Counted from the first letter of the stretch, positions 1-7,151 are shown. The stretch: DNA of 12,582 nt from Clostridiaceae bacterium (GCA_904501755.1 CAJGBV010000033.1:1-12582), one strand, 5' to 3'. Notes: a model not told the origin generated them from the letters alone. Made by a program: numbers and translations.

Positions 1-2
1 AT

Positions 3-74
3 TGGACAGATGCGCCAACAACAGATAATATGAATACGGAATATATGTGCTCGACTGTCGGAAAGGAGGACTAA
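3..74 (+). CDS. 3' end of an unidentified upstream gene (partial)
   Basis: An open frame enters from the left edge and ends in TAA at 72-74. Its last visible residues read WTDAPTTDNMNTEYMCSTVG followed by KED. The stop codon shares its final A with the ATG of the recombinase (TAATG), and the Shine-Dalgarno of the recombinase lies inside these last codons. This is the arrangement of two translationally coupled genes, which is the main reason to believe the frame is real. Only 23 codons are visible, so I cannot name the product. It would be part of the mobile element that carries the recombinase. Confidence 0.45.
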   Translation, partial: WTDAPTTDNMNTEYMCSTVGKED

Positions 75-1774
75 TGCAGTCGAAAGAAAAATTAGGAATT
101 ACTGCTCTCTATTGCCGACTCTCGCGTGATGATGGCAAAGAGGGCGAAAGCAATTCTATTAAAAACCAAAAGCGAATGCTCGCTAAATACGCAAAGGAAC
201 ACGGTTTCCAAAACATCAAGTTTTATGAGGATGATGGTTACACGGGAACCAACTTTAACCGACCGGATATGCAAAGGCTTTTAGATGATGTTGAGATGGG
301 ATATATATCAACTATTATCGTAAAAGATATGTCCCGATTTGGTCGTGAGTATCTTCAAGTCGGCTACTACACCGAGCAATACTTTCCCGAAAAGGAAGTA
401 CGATTTATTGCAGTTAATGACGGTGTAGATAGTAACGATGACGATAATGATTTCACTCCTATTCGAAACGTTATTAACGAACTATATGCCAAAGACATTA
501 GCCGAAAAGTCAGGTCAGCACATCGCACTCGTGGAAGCCTTGGCGAGCCGTTAGCACAACCGCCTTACGGGTATATGAAAGATCCAAAGAATAAAAAGAA
601 ATGGATTATAGATCATGAAGCCGCAAATGTGGTTAAGGATATTTTCAAGATGTGTTTAGAAGGCAAAGGCAATGAAACTATTGCAAGAATCTTACAAGAA
701 AGGCAGGTGTTAATTCCAATGGCCTATTGGCAATTGAAAGGTTTACCCAGAGGTGGTAAAATAAAACAACCGAACCCTTACAAATGGTGTAAAAGCTCGG
801 TTGCAAAGATACTCGCTCAACAAGAATATTGCGGCGATGTTATTAACTTCAAAAGCTATTCCAAATCCTTTAAGAACAAGAAACGAATTCTAAAGCCTCA
901 AGAGGATTGGATGGTATTCAAAGATGTTCATGAACCCATCATCGACCGTGAAACTTTTGAGCAGGTGCAAAAGCTAACCAAAACCACCAAACGAAGAGCG
1001 CCCAAGTCTAAAGAAATTCCTAAGAATATGTTTGCTGACTTGCTTTACTGTGCCGACTGCAAAAGCAAGCTTTGGTTTCATATCAATACAAAGAATAAAG
1101 ATATTCATTATTTCAGCTGTTCCAACTACGTTAAGGATTACAGAGGTACTTGTCAAACAAGACATTATGTTAGAGCAGATGCGATTGAAGAAGTAGTTAC
1201 CTACGAACTCCAAAGACTTGCTGATTTTCTAAGATATGATGAGGAAGGGTTCGCCCAACTGCTTGCGGATAAGACTAATAAGGATATGCTCGACGAACAG
1301 AAAAATGCAAAGCAAACCATAGACCAAAGTAAAGCGAGAATCCAAAAGATTGATACACTTTATGAAAGGTTATATGAGGACAATGTGTCGGGCAAAGTCA
1401 CAGATTCATTCTTTATGGAACTGTCCCATAAATACGAAAATGAGAAAGAAGAACTGAAAAAGAAAATTCTCAATTACAAAATGCGGCTTGATGAGTTGGA
1501 CAAGAAGGTTTTCCATAAAGAAATGTTTTTAGGGGCGATTCGTAAGTTTATGGAGATGAAAATCATCACGGCACCGCTTATTCGCGAACTAATTGACCAT
1601 ATTGAAGTCCATGAAACCGAAGGCGAAGGGAAATTCAAAACACAGAGAATTGTAATATTCTACCGATTTGTAGGTTATATAGAAATCCCCGAAAGCGCCT
1701 TCTCACGGCCTTTGACAAAGGATACAAGGCAAGGCGTTGCGGTTTCGTATATACCCAAAGCCTTGCCGGCATAA
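74..1774 (+). CDS. Large serine recombinase (TnpX/TndX-like) of an integrative element
   Basis: This 566-residue site-specific recombinase would excise and integrate a mobile element through a serine-DNA intermediate. The N-terminal resolvase domain (about residues 8-160) shows the catalytic motif YCRLSRDD with Ser17, and the family pattern KDMSRFGREY. A recombinase domain follows (about 165-300), then a zinc ribbon with Cys326, Cys329, Cys349 and Cys360. Next come a charged probable coiled coil (about 405-480) and a C-terminal DUF4368-like region ending in TRQGVAVSYIP. The length fits the Tn4451 TnpX group, and all key residues look intact. I chose ATG 74 because AAAGGAGG at 62-69 sits just before it; an in-frame GTG at 47 would place that site inside the gene. 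It overlaps the upstream frame by one base. The gene points towards the tRNA-Leu, so one element boundary probably lies shortly after its stop. Confidence 0.93.
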   Translation: MQSKEKLGITALYCRLSRDDGKEGESNSIKNQKRMLAKYAKEHGFQNIKFYEDDGYTGTNFNRPDMQRLLDDVEMGYISTIIVKDMSRFGREYLQVGYYTEQYFPEKEVRFIAVNDGVDSNDDDNDFTPIRNVINELYAKDISRKVRSAHRTRGSLGEPLAQPPYGYMKDPKNKKKWIIDHEAANVVKDIFKMCLEGKGNETIARILQERQVLIPMAYWQLKGLPRGGKIKQPNPYKWCKSSVAKILAQQEYCGDVINFKSYSKSFKNKKRILKPQEDWMVFKDVHEPIIDRETFEQVQKLTKTTKRRAPKSKEIPKNMFADLLYCADCKSKLWFHINTKNKDIHYFSCSNYVKDYRGTCQTRHYVRADAIEEVVTYELQRLADFLRYDEEGFAQLLADKTNKDMLDEQKNAKQTIDQSKARIQKIDTLYERLYEDNVSGKVTDSFFMELSHKYENEKEELKKKILNYKMRLDELDKKVFHKEMFLGAIRKFMEMKIITAPLIRELIDHIEVHETEGEGKFKTQRIVIFYRFVGYIEIPESAFSRPLTKDTRQGVAVSYIPKALPA

Positions 1775-1780
1775 CAAAAA

Positions 1781-1801
1781 AGAGCAGGTAAAACCTGCTC
1801 T
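1781..1801 (-). terminator. Hairpin with T-run on the minus strand
   Basis: A perfect 9-bp stem (AGAGCAGGT/ACCTGCTCT) with a 3-nt AAA loop lies 6 nt after the recombinase stop. Six A residues precede it on the plus strand, so the U-run needed for intrinsic termination exists only for minus-strand transcripts. It could be a backup stop for tRNA-Leu transcription entering the recombinase gene antisense, or a weak 3' end for the recombinase mRNA. Confidence 0.6.
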
Positions 1802-1817
1802 AAACACTAATGTGCAT

Positions 1818-1860
1818 AAAAAAAGAATGTTCATAACGGTCAAGTCCGTTATGAACATTC
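1818..1860 (-). terminator. Intrinsic terminator of tRNA-Leu
   Basis: A 15-bp perfect stem (GAATGTTCATAACGG at 1825-1839 with its complement at 1846-1860) and a 6-nt loop lie 4 nt beyond the 3' end of the tRNA. On the minus strand the stem is followed by a run of seven T (complement of 1818-1824). Position, orientation and T-run fit a Rho-independent terminator for the tRNA. Confidence 0.88.
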
Positions 1861-1864
1861 AACA

Positions 1865-1951
1865 TGGTGCCGGTGACCGGACTTGAACCGGTACGGTATC
1901 GCTACCAACGGATTTTGAGTCCGTCACGTCTGCCAATTCCATCACACCGGC
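1865..1951 (-). tRNA. tRNA-Leu (anticodon CAA)
   Basis: The reverse complement folds as a class-II tRNA. The acceptor arms GCCGGTG and CACCGGC pair fully, with discriminator A and an encoded CCA. The anticodon stem ACGGA/TCCGT holds the loop CTCAAAA, giving anticodon CAA, which reads UUG. A long variable arm (GGTAGCGATACC) is as expected for leucine. The T arm carries GGTTCAAGTCC. It is 87 nt with CCA, stands alone, has its own promoter and terminator, and lies tail-to-tail with the serine recombinase. Confidence 0.96.
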
Positions 1952-1965
1952 AAATTACAGGATGT

Positions 1966-1995
1966 ATTATACACTAAACCATACACATAAATCAA
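1966..1995 (-). promoter_or_regulatory. Promoter of tRNA-Leu
   Basis: On the minus strand TTGATT (complement of 1990-1995) is followed by an 18-nt spacer and a perfect TATAAT (complement of 1966-1971), 14 nt before the tRNA 5' end. Long A/T tracts at about 1997-2014 lie just upstream and could act as an UP element, as is common for stable-RNA promoters. Confidence 0.8.
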
Positions 1996-2121
1996 GTATT
2001 TTTTTAAAAAAATTAAGCAATGTCGGTGAATGTCGCAAATTTACTCTGTATTATATATTTAGCAGGCTAATAAAAGTTGCGCGGTTTTTATTATCCTGAC
2101 TATTTTTGAAAGGAATAATTT

Positions 2122-2901
2122 ATGATTTATTCAGAAATTAAAGGACAGAAATTGACAACACATCAGGATATGATAGTTGCTGACTGTGTAAATTTTCTTG
2201 CTGTAAAATTTAGCTTCAGTAAGGAGTGGGACGGATATACCAAGACAGCAATATACAGTATACCCGAAAAAGACACAAGCGTCTGTGTTGTACTTGATGA
2301 TGCTACAAACTATTGCATAGGCGAGAACACATATCTTGTACCCTTTGAGGTGATTTATGAACCGGGATTTAATATTACTGTTTTTGGTGTAAAAGAAAAC
2401 AGTAGGATTACCTGTAATGAAGCATTTGTTGAAGTGGCGAAAAGCGGATATAAAGATGCCAATCTTCCCGAAAATCCAACTTTAAGCGAATATGAACAAA
2501 TACTGCTTATTTCCTCGACTGCTAAAGAAATAGCTCAGAGCGTTAGAAAAGACGCTGATAACGGTGTATTTGTGGGAGATAAAGGCGATAAGGGAGATAA
2601 AGGTGATAAAGGTGAACCTTTTGTTTATTCTGACTTCACTACCGAGCAGTTGGAAGACTTAAAAGGCGAAAAAGGTGATGCTGGCCCAATAGGTCCAAAG
2701 GGTGAAAAAGGTGAAAAGGGCGACCCGTTTATTTACTCTGATTTTACAGATGCTCAGCTTTTTGCCTTAAAAGGCGATAAAGGCGATAAAGGCGATAAAG
2801 GTGAGAAGGGCGAAGCTTATGTATTAAACGATGCTGATAAAACAGATATTGCAAATATAGTTCTTCAAAATTTTACTGATGTGGCGGTGATTGGACAATG
2901 A
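2122..2901 (+). CDS. Phage collagen-like tail/baseplate protein
   Basis: This 259-residue protein has a globular N-terminal domain (about 1-145) followed by three collagen-like Gly-X-Y tracts at residues 152-166, 182-202 and 218-232, rich in GDK and GEK. Two near-identical linkers, YSDFT-x2-QL, separate the tracts. A short C-terminal part ends in NFTDVAVIGQ. The N-domain pattern (AVKFSFSKEWDGYTKTAIYS, a later FGVK, then PENPTLSEYEQIL) resembles the head of Firmicute phage baseplate or receptor-binding proteins; this is from memory of the family. Collagen tracts would trimerise into a shaft. AAAGGA at 2109-2114 precedes the start, and the stop overlaps the next ATG (ATGA). No capsid or tape-measure gene is present, so it is probably a prophage remnant or a captured cassette. 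I see no confident promoter in 1996-2108. Confidence 0.78.
   Translation: MIYSEIKGQKLTTHQDMIVADCVNFLAVKFSFSKEWDGYTKTAIYSIPEKDTSVCVVLDDATNYCIGENTYLVPFEVIYEPGFNITVFGVKENSRITCNEAFVEVAKSGYKDANLPENPTLSEYEQILLISSTAKEIAQSVRKDADNGVFVGDKGDKGDKGDKGEPFVYSDFTTEQLEDLKGEKGDAGPIGPKGEKGEKGDPFIYSDFTDAQLFALKGDKGDKGDKGEKGEAYVLNDADKTDIANIVLQNFTDVAVIGQ
2575..2817 (+). repeat. Tandem 9-bp codon repeats encoding collagen Gly-Asp/Glu-Lys triplets
   Basis: Three blocks (2575-2619, 2665-2727, 2773-2817) consist largely of the 9-bp unit GG(C/T)GA(T/A)AA(A/G). They encode Gly-Asp-Lys or Gly-Glu-Lys in phase. Gain or loss of whole units would keep the reading frame, so the length of the trimeric shaft could vary by slippage or recombination. 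Confidence 0.8.
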
Positions 2902-3863
2902 ATGAGTTTGCAGTAATGCCTTTAAATGATTATAGAAATATCTGTGATGCTATACGAGAAAAAACTGCTACAACCGAAAATATTAAGTCTGGAGATATGC
3001 CTGAAAAGATTAATGAGGTTTATGAGTCGGGCGCAATGCCTATTTATTATGCGAGTGAATTGAACGGTTTATGGCGAGATGTTATATTTCCTGAAAATAC
3101 CGAACTGACTATAAAAGTAAAATCTGTAAGTTCTATTGAATACTCTTTTATGAGCAGTAAGAATTTAAAATCAGTAAAACTTATAAGCGATACTCCTGAC
3201 ACTGTTATTTCTATGAATGGTGCGTTTCGTGAAACTTATCAATTAGAATTAGTCAATTTAACTGAATTTAACCGTAAATTTAGTAGTATAAATTTTTGCT
3301 TTTACGCTAATTCTGGAGCTTTAAAAACAATTTTAGGTGCTTTAGATGTAAGTGAATGCACAAGTTTTCCGACCTCTACTTTTCAAGCTTACAAACTTGA
3401 AGATATAGAATTTGTACCGAATACAATATGTGCAAATATATGGTTTGACAGAGCAACTAAACTTACTCATGATAGCCTTATGAGTATTATTCGCGGTTTG
3501 CGAGACTATGGCGGTGAGTTTGAGAGAACCTACAGCGGAAGTTATTTTTCGTATCCGCCTACCGACACTGGTTGGTGGTCGTGGGAAACAAAATACGAAA
3601 TAACAAGTGTGGATTGCGGTTGTGTTTACTTTGTAGGTGATGATGGAGGTACATGGTGTATCAGTATAGCAGATAACTCCATAGCGTCGGCAAATATCGA
3701 AAATTCTACACATTTTATCGTTAATGAAAGCGGTGATATAACTTTTTTTATTCCGCAGAAAAGTTTTGAAGCACACACTTTAACGTTTGGCGCAGCTAAT
3801 CTTGAAAAACTCACAGACAAGGAAATTGCAATAGCAACAGAGAAAGGATGGACATTAGCATAA
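2898..3863 (+). CDS. Phage tail-fibre-like protein with BspA/LRR-like repeats
   Basis: A 321-residue protein starting within the stop of the preceding gene (ATGA overlap), so the two are translationally coupled. Residues about 9-42 carry the pattern LNDYRNICDAIREKT followed by IKSGDMPEKI, a short module I associate with Firmicute phage tail proteins. The middle (about 75-200) holds irregular leucine-rich, BspA-like segments such as SFMSSKNLKSVKL, which fit a surface-recognition domain. The C-terminus, TLTFGAANLEKLTDKE followed by an IATEKGWTLA tail, is also typical of phage-encoded leucine-rich proteins. There is no signal peptide or membrane segment. Its likely role is receptor binding or tail-tip decoration together with the collagen-like protein. 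That role is inferred from family resemblance and gene order. Confidence 0.7.
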   Translation: MNEFAVMPLNDYRNICDAIREKTATTENIKSGDMPEKINEVYESGAMPIYYASELNGLWRDVIFPENTELTIKVKSVSSIEYSFMSSKNLKSVKLISDTPDTVISMNGAFRETYQLELVNLTEFNRKFSSINFCFYANSGALKTILGALDVSECTSFPTSTFQAYKLEDIEFVPNTICANIWFDRATKLTHDSLMSIIRGLRDYGGEFERTYSGSYFSYPPTDTGWWSWETKYEITSVDCGCVYFVGDDGGTWCISIADNSIASANIENSTHFIVNESGDITFFIPQKSFEAHTLTFGAANLEKLTDKEIAIATEKGWTLA

Positions 3864-4024
3864 TGGATATTACAACTATTGAACTCAGAAAATTAACAGC
3901 AGACAGCGGTAAGGTGCTTACAAATGGTGTAACCTATGGAAAAGAAATATATCTCGGTAAAGGTGATACACCTGAGAATTGGCACGAAATAACCGAAGAA
4001 GAATATAATAAAATATTTGAATAA
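3863..4024 (+). CDS. Small phage protein between tail fibre and endolysin (53 aa)
   Basis: ATG 3863 shares its A with the preceding TAA (TAATG) and the frame stops at 4022-4024. The product starts MDITTIELRKLTADSGKVLT and ends with ITEEEYNKIFE. It contains GKEIYLGKGDTPENWHEIT and is acidic at the end. Its place between a tail-fibre gene and an endolysin gene is that of small XkdX-like proteins in Firmicute phages. I do not recognise the sequence well enough to call it XkdX. The coupled start, the codon pattern like its neighbours and the lack of any gap support a real gene. AAAGGA at 3843-3848 is rather far, so translation probably relies on coupling. Confidence 0.65.
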   Translation: MDITTIELRKLTADSGKVLTNGVTYGKEIYLGKGDTPENWHEITEEEYNKIFE

Positions 4025-4044
4025 AATTTAAAGGAGAAAATCTA

Positions 4045-4950
4045 ATGATAAAAATTGGACTTGATGCAGGTCATGGTCATAAAACCGCAGGAAAGCAAAC
4101 ACCCGACGGTATTAAAGAATGGACTTTGAACAATAAAGTAAGTAATAAAATTGCTGAAATTCTGTCAGATTATCAGTGTGAGGTAATATATACAGATAAT
4201 AATGATGGAAACGTAGACGAGCCATTGTCTGAAAGACTTAGCAAATATTTATCTGCTAAGGTTGATGCTTTTGTATCCATTCATCATAACGCCTATAAAT
4301 CTGATTGGAGTACAACTACAGGAGTTGAAATATATGTTGACAGAAATGCAACAGAAGACGACAGGAAACTTGCGGAATGTATTTACTACCGACTTGTTGA
4401 GTATACAGGATTAAGGGGAAGAGGAATTAAGGAAGCAAATTTTCAGATTATAAAACAAAATACAGTACCCGCTGTACTTGTTGAGGGCGGTTTTATGGAT
4501 GGAACGGAAGATTATAAAATTATTACCTCAGAAGAAGGACAGACAGGTTACGCAAAAGCAGTTGCTGAGGGAATAATAGAATTTTTGGGTCTATCGAAAA
4601 ACAATGTAAAAGAAAACCTTGTTCTTCAGTGGCAAAATGCTGCTTTTGCTGATGGTTTTAAATTCTCTAAATTCGGTACAGACGGAATATGGGGAAATGA
4701 ATGTGAATCGGTAGCTAAAAGTATTCTTATAAAAAAAGGAAGTAAATATAAAAATCTTAATAAGTTCTTTCAAAACCGATTAAACATTCTAGGATATGAT
4801 ATGTCTTCATCCCGTAAAAAAGATGGCACTTTTGATGGTATCTGGGGAAAGGGCTCAGTTGCTGCAGTTAAAACTTTTCAAGGCAACAATAATTTGTCAA
4901 AAGATGGAATTATCGGCGTAAAAACCTGTAAGAAATTGTTAGAAGTATAA
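4045..4950 (+). CDS. Phage-type N-acetylmuramoyl-L-alanine amidase (endolysin) with peptidoglycan-binding repeats
   Basis: This 301-residue enzyme would cleave the bond between MurNAc and L-alanine in peptidoglycan. Residues 1-182 are an Amidase_3 domain: zinc ligands His10 (LDAGHGH), Glu25 and His80 (SIHHNA), and catalytic Glu147 (VLVEGGF). Two C-terminal repeats, each carrying DGIWG (residues 213-217 and 264-268), look like peptidoglycan-binding modules covering about 190-235 and 240-301. There is no signal peptide, as in endolysins that reach the wall through a holin, yet no holin gene is visible nearby. The start is fixed by AAGGAGA 8 nt upstream. It is the last gene of the cassette, 20 nt after the small gene. 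The catalytic residues appear intact, so the enzyme may be active. I found no clear terminator after it. Confidence 0.9.
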   Translation: MIKIGLDAGHGHKTAGKQTPDGIKEWTLNNKVSNKIAEILSDYQCEVIYTDNNDGNVDEPLSERLSKYLSAKVDAFVSIHHNAYKSDWSTTTGVEIYVDRNATEDDRKLAECIYYRLVEYTGLRGRGIKEANFQIIKQNTVPAVLVEGGFMDGTEDYKIITSEEGQTGYAKAVAEGIIEFLGLSKNNVKENLVLQWQNAAFADGFKFSKFGTDGIWGNECESVAKSILIKKGSKYKNLNKFFQNRLNILGYDMSSSRKKDGTFDGIWGKGSVAAVKTFQGNNNLSKDGIIGVKTCKKLLEV

Positions 4951-4966
4951 AATTTTCAAAAAATAC

Positions 4967-4995
4967 TTTAAATTTCATCATTTCTATTGTATAAT
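4967..4995 (+). promoter_or_regulatory. Promoter upstream of isocitrate dehydrogenase
   Basis: A perfect TATAAT at 4990-4995 is preceded, at 17 nt, by TTTAAA (4967-4972), a weak -35 match. It lies 31 nt before the ATG, between the amidase stop and the gene, so the dehydrogenase probably has its own promoter. Confidence 0.6.
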
Positions 4996-5026
4996 TGACG
5001 GGTAATGTTTTTTGGGAGGAATTAAT

Positions 5027-6235
5027 ATGGATAAAATTAAAATGTCAACTCCTATTGTTGAGCTTGACGGCGACGAAATGACGCGAGTATTATGGCAGTG
5101 GATTAAAGATATTCTTATCTTACCTTATATCGATTTAAAAAGCGAATATTATGACCTTGGTCTTGAATATCGTGATCAGACCGATGATAAGGTTACGGTT
5201 GATGCTGCAGAGGCTATTAAAAAATACGGCGTTGGTGTTAAATGCGCTACTATAACTCCAAACGCACAGCGTGTTGAGGAATATAATCTTAAACAGATGT
5301 GGAAAAGTCCTAATGGCACTGTCAGAGCTATTCTTGATGGTACTGTTTTCAGAGAGCCTGTTATAGTAAACGGAATTAAACCTGTTGTTTCTAACTGGGA
5401 AAAGCCTATAATTATTGCCCGTCATGCATATGGTGATGTTTATAAAAATGTTGAATTTAAAGTTAATAAGGGCGAAACTGCTGAGCTTGTAATTACTGAT
5501 GAGCAGGGCAACACGAGAAAACAGACTATTCTGACCTTTGAAAAAAGCGACGGAATCGTTCAGGGACTCCATAACATTGATGCGTCAATTGAAAGCTTTG
5601 CACGTTCTTGTTTTGAGTATGCTCTTGATAAAAATCAGGATTTATGGTTCTCAAGCAAGGATACTATTTCTAAAACCTATGACCATCGTTTTAAGGATAT
5701 TTTCGCTGATATCTATGAAGCTGAATACAAGGATAAGTTCGAAAAAGCCGGTATCGAGTATTTCTACACACTCATTGACGATGCCGTTGCAAGAGTAATT
5801 CGCTCTAAGGGCGGTTATATCTGGGCTTGTAAGAATTATGATGGTGACGTAATGAGTGATATGCTTGCTACTGCATTCGGAAGTCTTGCTATGATGACCA
5901 GCGTTCTTGTTTCTCCCGATGGTAAATATGAGTACGAAGCAGCTCATGGAACTGTTACTCGCCATTTTTATAAGTATAGAAATGGTGAAGAAACAAGCAC
6001 CAACCCTGTTGCTACTATTTTTGCCTGGACAGGCGCTCTTCGTAAGAGAGGCAGTATTGATGGTATTGATGCTCTTGTTAAGTATGCTGACAAAATGGAA
6101 GAGGCTACTATTAAGACAATCGAAAACGGTATCATGACTAAGGACCTTATTGCTCTTTCAACACTTGAAAACAAGAAAGGTGTTAACAGTAAGGATTTCT
6201 TACTTGCAATTAAAGAAACATTTGATAATATGTAA
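5027..6235 (+). CDS. icd: NADP-dependent isocitrate dehydrogenase, eukaryotic-like homodimeric type
   Basis: The enzyme oxidatively decarboxylates isocitrate to 2-oxoglutarate with NADP, in the cytosol, feeding glutamate synthesis. The 402 residues are collinear with human IDH1, and the key residues fall at nearly the same numbers. Isocitrate binding uses Thr77 (ITPNAQR), Ser94-Asn96-Arg100 (KSPNGTVR), Arg109 (FREP), Arg132 and Tyr139 (RHAYGDVY). The catalytic Lys is 211, and the metal-binding Asp residues are 251, 274 and 278 (YDGDVMSD). The NADP-binding segment is HGTVTRHF. ATG 5027 is preceded by GGGAGGA at 5014-5020; an upstream in-frame TTG at 5012 would overlap that site and is rejected. 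The gene is monocistronic, with a promoter in front and a strong terminator behind. It differs from the E. coli-type enzyme. Confidence 0.96.
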   Translation: MDKIKMSTPIVELDGDEMTRVLWQWIKDILILPYIDLKSEYYDLGLEYRDQTDDKVTVDAAEAIKKYGVGVKCATITPNAQRVEEYNLKQMWKSPNGTVRAILDGTVFREPVIVNGIKPVVSNWEKPIIIARHAYGDVYKNVEFKVNKGETAELVITDEQGNTRKQTILTFEKSDGIVQGLHNIDASIESFARSCFEYALDKNQDLWFSSKDTISKTYDHRFKDIFADIYEAEYKDKFEKAGIEYFYTLIDDAVARVIRSKGGYIWACKNYDGDVMSDMLATAFGSLAMMTSVLVSPDGKYEYEAAHGTVTRHFYKYRNGEETSTNPVATIFAWTGALRKRGSIDGIDALVKYADKMEEATIKTIENGIMTKDLIALSTLENKKGVNSKDFLLAIKETFDNM

Positions 6236-6236
6236 T

Positions 6237-6272
6237 AAAAATAAGAGCTGAGAAATCAGCTCTTATTTTTTT
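6237..6272. terminator. Bidirectional intrinsic terminator between icd and the FliB-like gene
   Basis: A 15-bp perfect stem (6237-6251 with 6256-6270) closes a GAAA tetraloop, with A-run on the left and T-run on the right, so it works on both strands. It starts 2 nt after the icd stop. The stop codon of the convergent FliB-like gene (6263-6265 on the minus strand) lies inside the stem. Confidence 0.93.
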
Positions 6273-7078
6273 ATGTAGTTATAAAGCTTTTCTATGTTTT
6301 CATCGCTATATTCAATTTCGCTTGAAAACATTCTTGCTACATCGTAAATATCGTTATTTATTGCAAGGATTATCAGAGCGCACACAATACAGAACTTAAT
6401 ATCAGTGTTGTATATATGACGGTAAATAAAATAGTTAAGTAGGTTTTTTGCTTTAATGTAATCTATAATTTCAATTTCTTTTAAGTTATTACCACTATTT
6501 ATTAAACATTCAAGTAATTCATCCCATTTACTGTCAAGTCGTTCTAACGATGATAAGAAAATGCCCAATTGGCTTATTTTAATGTCAGGCACCAATTCTA
6601 AAATTTCATAAATATCCATTACAAATAATTGGTTTCTATGTGCAAAAAACAATTCCTCATCAGAATCATAAAATGCGGTATTATCGTTTGCATCAATTTT
6701 TATAAGGGAAAATTCATTATCTATAATAAGTTTGGCGGCTTCCTCGCAACAAAGCCCCAGACCTATTTCTGTTCTTGAATTATAATAGTTTCTAAATCTC
6801 GGATGGTCGGCACAGATTTGGCACAGATGATTTTCGCCGTAATTATTAATGATTTTACACAGATTATTTTTGTTCAGCAGGGGACATCTCTCATTTTCAC
6901 CTAATATAAAGTGAGGCTCACCCTCAAAACTTATATGCTTTATAATTTCAGGTTTGTCCTTGTAAAAAGATAGTGAATCCTCGTCTATATCTATTTCCCA
7001 ACCTATACAGCAGTTATTTTTGCAATTTTCTGCGGAACATTTGAATTTTTTATAATATGTAGGTGCAAATATATCCAT
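6263..7078 (-). CDS. Flagellin lysine-N-methylase (FliB)-like cysteine-rich protein, short form
   Basis: A 271-residue protein whose N-terminal half has the cysteine pattern of the FliB family. Cys14, Cys19, Cys23 and Cys24 lie in KCSAENCKNNCCIGWEI. Cys65 and Cys74 lie in RCPLLNKNNLC. Cys86 and Cys89 lie in LCQICADHPRF. Cys110 and Cys111 lie in GLGLCCEEA. These cysteines probably bind an Fe-S cluster or metal. FliB methylates flagellin lysines in Salmonella; here the substrate is unknown and no flagellar gene is nearby. From memory, family members are usually some 100 residues longer, so this one looks short at the C-terminus, although it ends cleanly at a terminator. AAGGA (complement of 7085-7089) lies before the start. 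It is transcribed divergently from ygiQ. Similar clostridial proteins occur in non-motile species, so the flagellin name should be held loosely. Confidence 0.75.
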   Translation of the reverse strand: MDIFAPTYYKKFKCSAENCKNNCCIGWEIDIDEDSLSFYKDKPEIIKHISFEGEPHFILGENERCPLLNKNNLCKIINNYGENHLCQICADHPRFRNYYNSRTEIGLGLCCEEAAKLIIDNEFSLIKIDANDNTAFYDSDEELFFAHRNQLFVMDIYEILELVPDIKISQLGIFLSSLERLDSKWDELLECLINSGNNLKEIEIIDYIKAKNLLNYFIYRHIYNTDIKFCIVCALIILAINNDIYDVARMFSSEIEYSDENIEKLYNYIKK

Positions 7079-7093
7079 AATAATTCCTTTTTC

Positions 7094-7122
7094 TTGTAAA
7101 TTCTATAAGAATATGTTATCAT
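7094..7122 (+). promoter_or_regulatory. Promoter of the ygiQ-rsmE-rsmF-like operon
   Basis: TTGTAA (7094-7099), a 17-nt spacer and TATCAT (7117-7122) lie 29 nt before the ygiQ ATG in the 73-nt divergent intergenic region. On the minus strand a TTGAAA (complement of 7135-7140) followed by TAACAT at 16 nt is a weaker candidate for the FliB-like gene; the two promoters would overlap. Confidence 0.6.
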
Positions 7123-7151
7123 AATTTTAAGATATTTCAAGGAGTAATTTT

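Noticed and set aside
47..73. GTG at 47 as the recombinase start
   Set aside because: The strong AAAGGAGG at 62-69 is placed for ATG 74, and the extra residues encode that ribosome binding site.
1952..2121. Riboswitch or leader RNA before the collagen-like gene
   Set aside because: The 170 nt are AT-rich, contain the tRNA-Leu promoter on the other strand, and show no convincing stem-loop architecture or terminator.
2575..2817. Possible CRISPR-like repeat array
   Set aside because: The 9-bp units are in-frame codons of collagen Gly-X-Y triplets, with no unique spacers.
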